Assembly (NCBI RefSeq): GCF_000150275.1
Contig: NW_002060963.1
Coordinates: 321,942 to 343,283, forward strand
Direction: 5' to 3'
Origin: Trichoplax adhaerens
Taxonomy: Eukaryota; Placozoa; Uniplacotomia; Trichoplacea; Trichoplacidae
DNA: 21,342 bases
Shown in pieces: positions 21,101-21,342 of the stretch. The first letter of the stretch is position 1; every line of letters starts with the position of its first letter. The notes under the pieces were generated by a model. The model ran no database searches. It saw only the letters and a program-made list of their open reading frames with translations, and was not told the DNA's origin. The position numbers were made by a program, and so were the translations under genes.

Positions 21101-21342
21101 ATAGTGCATGCTTACCTGGTAATTTTAATAACCCATTTTTATTAACATGGCTATTATGTTATGCTGGATTAACCTTCGTCGTTTGGATTTTTATTGCAAT
21201 CATGTATGCCGCAATTCTATCGACATTAGCAAATTCAAGCAAAGAAACTCATAGACGTTTATCAAAGAATGATAAAATTGTTCGCGCTAAAATGATTACT
21301 ATCGTAGCAACGGATTTAATCTGTTGGCTACCATTATATATA
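99..21342 (+). CDS. Giant LRR-containing GPCR (LGR family), spliced, partial at both ends
   Basis: This is the gene as a whole, and its exons are listed separately. About 40 extracellular leucine-rich repeats, nearly all encoded one per exon, lead into a Cys-Cys hinge and a rhodopsin-like seven-helix domain. LGR family members bind glycoprotein hormones, R-spondins or relaxin-like peptides through the LRR solenoid and signal through G proteins at the plasma membrane; the ligand here cannot be told. One LRR per phase-2 exon with a single large 7TM exon is the known architecture of LGR genes. Known vertebrate receptors have roughly 9-18 LRRs, so this ectodomain is exceptionally long. The 5' end (start codon, signal peptide, any LDLa domain) and helix 7 lie outside the window. 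Exon joining is inferred from splice signals and phase; the type (A, B or C) is undecided. Confidence 0.88.
171..518 (+). other. Intron
   Basis: AT-rich intron with no coding-like segment that I can support. Confidence 0.8.
519..590 (+). CDS. LRR exon (72 nt)
   Basis: Acceptor aaatttag, donor gtaact. Reads DLRNNVLESIPE, then a CHGPSKLYQ end. The ESIP segment matches the LxxIP core; a Cys replaces the usual Phe region. Confidence 0.88.
591..1103 (+). other. Intron
   Basis: No LRR-like exon is seen. A minus-strand frame at 724-924 is open for 66 codons but has no recognisable domain; I treat it as chance or a remnant. Confidence 0.75.
1104..1178 (+). CDS. LRR exon (75 nt)
   Basis: A strong pyrimidine-rich acceptor (ttattcttttacag) and donor gtaaat. 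Encodes a 25-residue repeat, NLDKNRLKNLN then NCSQSLTEL, with the invariant Asn at residue 5 and a Cys near the end. Confidence 0.87.
1179..1484 (+). other. Intron
   Basis: AT-rich intron with nothing else supported. Confidence 0.78.
1485..1556 (+). CDS. LRR exon (72 nt) with an ambiguous base
   Basis: Acceptor acactag, donor gtaagt. Reads YASQNSISYLN and ends LSTLSALKKL. The N at 1520 leaves one codon (aNc) undetermined; it cannot create a stop. Confidence 0.88.
1905..2530 (-). repeat. Dispersed repeat family A, copy 1 (inverted)
   Basis: The reverse complement matches the 10110-10742 segment over most of its length. The clearest block is 2020-2055 against 10591-10626 (36 bases, 3 mismatches by eye). 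Similarity ends near the motif aaagctgt in both. Ends are approximate and no terminal inverted repeat was recognised. Confidence 0.8.
2813..2842. repeat. TA-rich simple repeat
   Basis: Imperfect TA-dinucleotide run (tatatacatatatataataa and on). Low complexity, with no role inferred. Confidence 0.6.
3502..3582 (+). CDS. LRR exon (81 nt)
   Basis: Acceptor ttggaaag, donor gtaaga. Encodes a 27-residue repeat starting KLDYNPISMIS and ending PLSQLHEL. The extra three residues sit in the convex-side loop. The acceptor is less pyrimidine-rich than most. Confidence 0.8.
3583..4678 (+). other. Intron containing repeat family B copy 1
   Basis: Apart from the repeat at about 3841-4350, no LRR-like segment is seen. 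A gtaagc at 4458 resembles a donor but no LRR frame precedes it. Confidence 0.72.
3841..4350 (-). repeat. Dispersed repeat family B, copy 1 (inverted relative to copies 2 and 3)
   Basis: The reverse complement matches 19398-19922; for example 4091-4115 against 19628-19652 has one mismatch in 25 bases. Read on the + strand, it carries a stop-free frame (3974-4153) for a hydrophobic peptide containing ATFYYILYIL, in the same register as the open frames of copies 2 and 3. Ends are approximate. Confidence 0.82.
4679..4750 (+). CDS. LRR exon (72 nt)
   Basis: Acceptor cttatag, donor gtaagt. Reads SIDNTLLKEIPRESFQLF then ENAIV. The KEIPRESFQ segment is typical LRR; the end is weaker than consensus. 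Confidence 0.85.
4751..5224 (+). other. Intron
   Basis: Nothing supported beyond intron sequence. Confidence 0.72.
5225..5296 (+). CDS. LRR exon (72 nt), degenerate first half
   Basis: Acceptor ttgtttag, donor gtaaat. Reads KCNSADFSSDN then LSVLSNLQTL. The second half is a good repeat; the first half has lost the LxxNxL pattern. A longer frame overlaps it out of phase (5185-5439) and is treated as a shadow. Confidence 0.75.
5434..5487 (+). CDS. Possible short LRR exon (54 nt), perhaps a decayed one
   Basis: Acceptor catttacag, donor gtaatt, phase 2. Reads NKILHDITVDDIFHLNKL, the last 18 residues of an LRR. Upstream in frame the sequence continues as YIYS, which would complete a normal repeat. 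No AG lies at that boundary and a TAA precedes it. It is either a shortened functional exon or a relic. Confidence 0.42.
5488..6323 (+). other. Intron containing repeat family B copy 2
   Basis: The family B copy occupies about 5685-6175. The rest is AT-rich intron. Confidence 0.72.
5685..6175 (+). repeat. Dispersed repeat family B, copy 2
   Basis: Same orientation as copy 3; begins like it with attgtagattat and shares gcataaatactgtag. The minus strand at 5869-6075 is open for 68 codons with a start Met and encodes a hydrophobic peptide (KLPNFIFF, later KFYFGLQVFILLLA). This aligns in register with the frames in copies 1 and 3. Confidence 0.8.
6324..6401 (+). CDS. LRR exon (78 nt)
   Basis: Strong acceptor tcttctcttctag, donor gtgagt. 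A 26-residue repeat: MINNLMTRNFKI then ETFQGLIKLKYL. The second half is close to consensus. Confidence 0.86.
6657..6728 (+). CDS. LRR exon (72 nt)
   Basis: Acceptor tgtttcgtag, donor gtaagc. Reads QLKANNISTIEPYSF then IGLPNLRKL, nearly a perfect consensus LRR. Confidence 0.93.
6729..7620 (+). other. Intron with a decayed LRR pseudo-exon
   Basis: A minus-strand frame at 6745-7014 is open for 89 codons with no recognised domain. Near its end (7489-7560) lies an LRR-like copy of the exon that follows at 7621. Confidence 0.68.
7489..7560 (+). pseudogene. LRR pseudo-exon, tandem duplicate of the 7621 exon
   Basis: From cttgttaggggcgataataa (7497) onward it matches cttgttagggacgataataa (7622) and continues to match for about 65 bases. 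The frame reads LVRGDNNILNFI, compared with LVRDDNNKFNSI downstream. The acceptor is broken (acata instead of acag) and no donor follows at the expected place, so it is probably not spliced in. Confidence 0.65.
7621..7776 (+). CDS. Double-LRR exon (156 nt); alternative 72-nt form from 7705
   Basis: Acceptor aaaattacag, donor gtatat. The frame is open through two repeats: LVRDDNNKFNSIPNHSL, then LFYL, a PPR linker, and SLARNSLKIITRNSF then NTLSNLQEL. The 9 bases between them (7696-7704, gccgcctag) end in TAG but read in frame as Pro-Pro-Arg. A second acceptor at 7704 would yield a canonical 72-base exon. The 7705-7776 part is very secure; use of the upstream part is inference. Confidence 0.7.
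7884..7955 (+). CDS. LRR exon (72 nt)
   Basis: Acceptor cataaaacag, donor gtaagg. Reads NLEFNQISSIEEYAF then LGMVNLIKL, a close consensus match. Confidence 0.93.
8062..8133 (+). CDS. LRR exon (72 nt)
   Basis: Acceptor cattttacag, donor gtaaga. Reads FLDSNRIANLKENTF then TGSINVQEL. Confidence 0.92.
8206..8277 (+). CDS. LRR exon (72 nt)
   Basis: Acceptor gttaaattag, donor gttagt. Reads HLTENNIEQFDMNHF then NKLPFLTFL. The preceding intron is only 72 bases and has an in-frame TAA, so it must be removed. Confidence 0.9.
8278..8823 (+). other. Intron
   Basis: A + strand frame at 8301-8531 is open for 76 codons with no LRR or known domain. A segment at 8504-8515 (cgtaaatactgt) recalls the shared core of repeat families A and B, but I could not extend the match. 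Confidence 0.65.
8824..8907 (+). CDS. LRR exon (84 nt), the longest single repeat
   Basis: Acceptor aatacatag, donor gtaagt. A 28-residue repeat: DLGSNLFKKFQDLRTN then PAFKYLRSM. The expected Asn is at residue 5; four extra residues lie in the variable part. Confidence 0.82.
9071..9139 (+). CDS. LRR exon (69 nt)
   Basis: Acceptor gttacgatag, donor gtaagt. Reads KFSGSFYSMDNMRHF then ANKPLEQL. The hallmark Asn is replaced by Ser. The splice signals are good and length and phase fit. Confidence 0.8.
9346..9417 (+). CDS. LRR exon (72 nt), Cys-containing
   Basis: Strong acceptor ttctacatctgtag, donor gtaatc. Reads VCNKCDIRKLQKSHF then TGVQDLKWM. Cys occupies the Asn position, as in the Cys variant of the LRR core. 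Confidence 0.87.
9564..9635 (+). CDS. LRR exon (72 nt)
   Basis: Acceptor tatacacag, donor gtaaga. Reads HIRNNLIQSLPEKFF then HDMKHVRYM. Confidence 0.91.
9867..9938 (+). CDS. LRR exon (72 nt), weak donor
   Basis: Acceptor gttaccatag; the donor at the phase-correct place is gttggt. Reads DLTLNGLTYFDFTSL then EGLPNLLQ. The protein match is clear. The nearby gtatta at 9943 is out of phase. Confidence 0.86.
9939..10873 (+). other. Intron containing repeat family A copy 2
   Basis: No LRR-like segment was found outside the repeat. Confidence 0.72.
10110..10742 (+). repeat. Dispersed repeat family A, copy 2
   Basis: Inverted partner of 1905-2530. Shared landmarks are agtgtttaacgtaagatacg at 10591, gatacgtggttc near 10681 and ttgttgcaaagctgt at the end. 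A short block around gtaaatactgttgt also resembles the core of family B, so the two families may be related. Confidence 0.8.
10874..10948 (+). CDS. LRR exon (75 nt)
   Basis: Strong acceptor gcttttattacag, donor gtgagt. Reads LLGYNYLTTLKNTAS then SVITIEKL. Confidence 0.88.
11092..11163 (+). CDS. LRR exon (72 nt)
   Basis: Acceptor aaatctttag, donor gtaagt. Reads YAPDNFLTHLESDLF then FNFPYLYYL. Confidence 0.91.
11283..11351 (+). CDS. LRR exon (69 nt)
   Basis: Acceptor cttgaaactag, donor gtaagt. Reads FIPNNRLHALPDHLC then NGTQLKTL. The HALPDHLC core is a classic LRR. Confidence 0.92.
11453..11524 (+). CDS. LRR exon (72 nt)
   Basis: Acceptor gatttaag, donor gtacgt. Reads DVSGNLIRKINRLQF then TACNYLKI. 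Confidence 0.9.
11525..12430 (+). other. Intron
   Basis: No secure exon. A 60-base phase-compatible segment (11685-11744) was examined and not accepted. A 20-base tandem duplication lies at 12325-12364. I found no clear family A or B match. Confidence 0.68.
12325..12364. repeat. 20-base tandem duplication
   Basis: Two units, taggcatttcccaaatttac and taggcatttcacaaattcac, stand head to tail with two differences. Confidence 0.9.
12431..12502 (+). CDS. LRR exon (72 nt)
   Basis: Acceptor tatcttttag, donor gtatgc. Reads NLSGNKITTIETNTF then IDVKALKE, a near-ideal LRR. A second GT 9 bases on (gtaata) is out of phase. Confidence 0.92.
12587..12658 (+). CDS. LRR exon (72 nt)
   Basis: Acceptor cttaatttag, donor gtaagt. 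Reads RLSNNSIDRIPLHTF then SSSSPLTI. The 84-base intron before it has an in-frame TAG. Confidence 0.9.
12659..13623 (+). other. Intron
   Basis: No LRR exon seen. Three copies of atatgtaata or tatgtaata lie within 13171-13248. The region is slightly richer in G than other introns around 12880-12960; no feature recognised. Confidence 0.7.
13624..13695 (+). CDS. LRR exon (72 nt)
   Basis: Acceptor ttgaatttag, donor gtaata. Reads DLALNKISFVDENAF then GNLAVLQNL, a close consensus match. Confidence 0.93.
13795..13866 (+). CDS. LRR exon (72 nt)
   Basis: Acceptor ctcataag, donor gtaggt. Reads DLSRNRLARITASLF then ANIPYLTSL. Confidence 0.93.
14135..14206 (+). CDS. LRR exon (72 nt)
   Basis: Acceptor cttacgatag, donor gtaagg. 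Reads NLTLNRIESVPDFVF then VNLQDLETL. Confidence 0.93.
14392..14463 (+). CDS. LRR exon (72 nt)
   Basis: Acceptor aatataattag, donor gtaaga. Reads WLGNERLRYLNQQAF then HGLNRLKYL. Confidence 0.92.
14573..14647 (+). CDS. LRR exon (75 nt)
   Basis: Acceptor tattttgtag, donor gtaaat. Reads QIDYCRNLRTLNFKLF then LNLKPLFAL. Cys precedes the hallmark Asn. Confidence 0.86.
14648..14960 (+). other. Intron
   Basis: Nothing supported beyond intron sequence. Confidence 0.72.
14961..15038 (+). CDS. LRR exon (78 nt)
   Basis: Strong acceptor gttttttaattag, donor gtaagt. A 26-residue repeat: YLRFCNLSASAFNRSSF then QQLSGLRAL. Confidence 0.89.
15039..15348 (+). other. Intron
   Basis: Nothing supported beyond intron sequence. 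Confidence 0.72.
15349..15417 (+). CDS. LRR exon (69 nt)
   Basis: Acceptor gactaatttag, donor gttagt. Reads YLDNNDLSDLDESLF then KNMAFRSL. Confidence 0.92.
15591..15665 (+). CDS. LRR exon (75 nt)
   Basis: Acceptor catttataag, donor gtaggt. Reads GLGFSKLSPKKVNFI then GTDLTNL. Ser replaces the hallmark Asn; the pattern is otherwise kept. Confidence 0.82.
15817..15885 (+). CDS. LRR exon (69 nt)
   Basis: Strong acceptor ttttgttttag, donor gtaaat. Reads YLDGLRLKDFINAS then ISKEIQNL. Leu replaces the hallmark Asn. Confidence 0.84.
15886..16437 (+). other. Intron with a TATA-like, G4 and hairpin cluster
   Basis: No LRR exon. It holds the unusual G-rich element at 16205-16258. Confidence 0.7.
16205..16258 (+). 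promoter_or_regulatory. TATA-like motif, G-quadruplex motif and hairpin
   Basis: tataaaag (16205-16212) is followed at once by GGGTGGGAGGGTTGGG (16215-16230), which is four G3 runs with loops of 1, 1 and 2 bases. At 16244-16258 atctcg-aac-cgagat can pair as a 6-bp stem. Such a G-rich stretch is isolated in this AT-rich DNA. A quadruplex on the sense strand of the pre-mRNA, an intronic promoter or a small RNA gene are all possible; none is shown. Confidence 0.5.
16438..16509 (+). CDS. LRR exon (72 nt)
   Basis: Acceptor aaacatcag, donor gtaaga. Reads YLNDNDISSIHASSA then ILRSLQKL. Confidence 0.91.
16741..16815 (+). CDS. LRR exon (75 nt)
   Basis: Acceptor gaaatatttag, donor gttagt. Reads VMDRNNMGNQGYVTL then LTPNLIQL. 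The loop after Asn is atypical. Confidence 0.84.
17137..17307 (+). CDS. Two LRRs, either one 171-nt exon or two exons with a 54-nt in-frame intron
   Basis: Acceptor gtatctcag, final donor gtacgg. The first part (17137-17205) reads ENIISEICPKFLSST then FSKIRYL and ends at a good donor (gttagt). The frame stays open through 17206-17259 and reaches a second LRR: KIKNCNFSSISCS then MNISRFQKL. An acceptor (caattttag) ends at 17259, so splicing would remove 18 codons including the KIKNCNFS part of the second repeat; retention keeps both repeats whole. This favours retention or alternative use. An overlapping frame at 17022-17210 is out of phase. Confidence 0.6.
17308..18045 (+). other. Intron
   Basis: No LRR-like segment or clear repeat copy found. 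Contains a T-rich stretch near 17817-17840. Confidence 0.68.
18046..18117 (+). CDS. LRR exon (72 nt)
   Basis: Acceptor aaattaatag, donor gtaagt. Reads NLNSNNIEKLDSYCF then WSMPELNYL. Confidence 0.93.
18307..18378 (+). CDS. Last LRR exon before the hinge (72 nt)
   Basis: Strong acceptor cacgattctttcgcag, donor gtaagt. Reads ALKDNPLITFNYRSF then GGVAGIRS. The DNPL motif is common in C-terminal LRRs. The split codon (at + a) joins to the hinge exon at 20514 as Ile, giving SIHSTREYLCC. Confidence 0.91.
18340..18579 (-). other. Minus-strand open frame of unknown origin
   Basis: Stop-free for 79 codons, with the first Met at 18537. Reads VLNAFYVKLLNENFF and later HPFVIDVISNYIKIGDSS. The composition looks protein-like, but the last codons are simply antisense to the LRR exon at 18307-18378. 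No domain recognised. It could be a remnant of an inserted gene or transposon, or chance. Confidence 0.25.
19016..19351 (+). pseudogene. Orphan 111-codon open frame, possible gene or transposon fragment
   Basis: Bounded by TAA (19013) and TAG (19349). It has no early Met; the first is about 20 codons from the end. The peptide has a probable coiled-coil half (FENVLQLKSQI, then TISEDIKKITTELKL), a Lys/Arg-rich link (PNKRKN), a hydrophobic stretch (LNFLIALSCTIMY) and a charged tail. Joining it to the receptor in phase 2 hits a stop after a few codons, so it is not an in-frame cassette of this gene. A 10-base tandem duplication lies inside it (19276-19295). I do not recognise the family. Confidence 0.4.
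19276..19295. repeat. 10-base tandem duplication
   Basis: tgcactatca occurs twice in a row. Since 10 is not a multiple of three, it would shift any frame it arose in. Confidence 0.85.
19355..19380. repeat. Left flanking short repeat of family B copy 3
   Basis: ctaataaataagggttatca and following acaata; shares gggttatcaacaa exactly with the right flank at 19937. Confidence 0.75.
19398..19922 (+). repeat. Dispersed repeat family B, copy 3
   Basis: Matches copy 1 (reverse complement) from the attgtagact start to the atttcgtgattgat end, and copy 2 over most of its length. The minus strand at 19601-19795 is open for 64 codons, reading KVACFIFFVAF then RAATFYLILHIVKLF, parallel to the frames of copies 1 and 2. 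Confidence 0.83.
19937..19978. repeat. Right flanking short repeat, two 21-base units
   Basis: ctaataaagggttatcaaca(a) and ctaataaaagtttatcaaca(a) in tandem. The first unit matches the left flank at 19355, so copy 3 sits between near-identical short direct repeats. Confidence 0.78.
20514..21342 (+). CDS. LGR hinge and seven-helix domain exon (partial 3')
   Basis: Acceptor ttaactatag, entering in phase 2 like every LRR exon. Residues are numbered from the first whole codon. Cys-Cys at 8-9 and Cys at 18 and 30 form the LGR-type hinge. Helix 1 (about 41-62) has GN at 53-54. Helix 2 has NLSTADF with Asp84 in the conserved position. Cys118 and Cys199 are the expected loop disulfide pair. DRY is at 142-144, followed by YPF at 149-151. 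Helix 5 is near 206-236. Helix 6 has TDLICWLP at 266-273, the LGR form with Asp instead of the Phe-rich core of most rhodopsin-like receptors. The frame is open to the window end, inside helix 6. The combination is characteristic of LGRs; the DRY...YPF form is not enough to assign a subtype. Confidence 0.93.

Noticed and set aside
1-21342. tRNA, rRNA and prokaryotic features (operons, Shine-Dalgarno sites, CRISPR)
   Set aside because: None seen by eye. The spliced animal gene structure explains the window; a covariance-model scan was not possible here.

Overview
The window is AT-rich (roughly 30% G+C by eye) and carries no long uninterrupted gene. It does carry a regular series of tiny open segments bounded by splice signals (mostly ...TAG/CAG| and |GTAAGT-like), all on the + strand. 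It is therefore animal genomic DNA. The one-repeat-per-exon layout, introns of about 70-500 bases and low G+C suggest a compact early-branching metazoan; a placozoan is my best guess (inference, not proven).

One gene fills the window: the middle of a very large leucine-rich-repeat-containing G-protein-coupled receptor (LGR). Both ends are missing. From 99 to 18378 I find 38 LRR exons of good or fair quality, plus one weak candidate. Most are 72 bases, a few 69-84, and each encodes one 23-28 residue LRR. Two appear to be double-LRR exons (7621-7776 and 17137-17307), giving about 40 LRR units or roughly 985 residues. Every exon length is divisible by three. Every intron is phase 2 and splits the codon of the conserved last aliphatic residue. 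After a 2.1-kb intron, the exon at 20514-21342 encodes a Cys-Cys hinge and a rhodopsin-like seven-helix domain as far as helix 6, where the window ends. No start codon, signal peptide, LDLa domain or helix 7 is inside the window.

The longer introns hold dispersed repeats. Family A has two copies in opposite orientation (about 1905-2530 and 10110-10742). Family B has three copies (about 3841-4350 inverted, 5685-6175 and 19398-19922), and all three keep an open frame of about 60 codons for a hydrophobic peptide in the same register. The last intron also has a 111-codon stop-free frame of unknown origin (19016-19351) and an opposing frame (18340-18579). A TATA-like motif, a perfect G-quadruplex motif and a small hairpin lie together at 16205-16258. 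Several LRR-like segments look like decaying or re-used exons (7489-7560, 5416-5487).

If expressed as modelled, the product is a plasma-membrane receptor with a very long extracellular LRR solenoid. Because all LRR exons are frame-neutral cassettes, any subset could be skipped without a frameshift.
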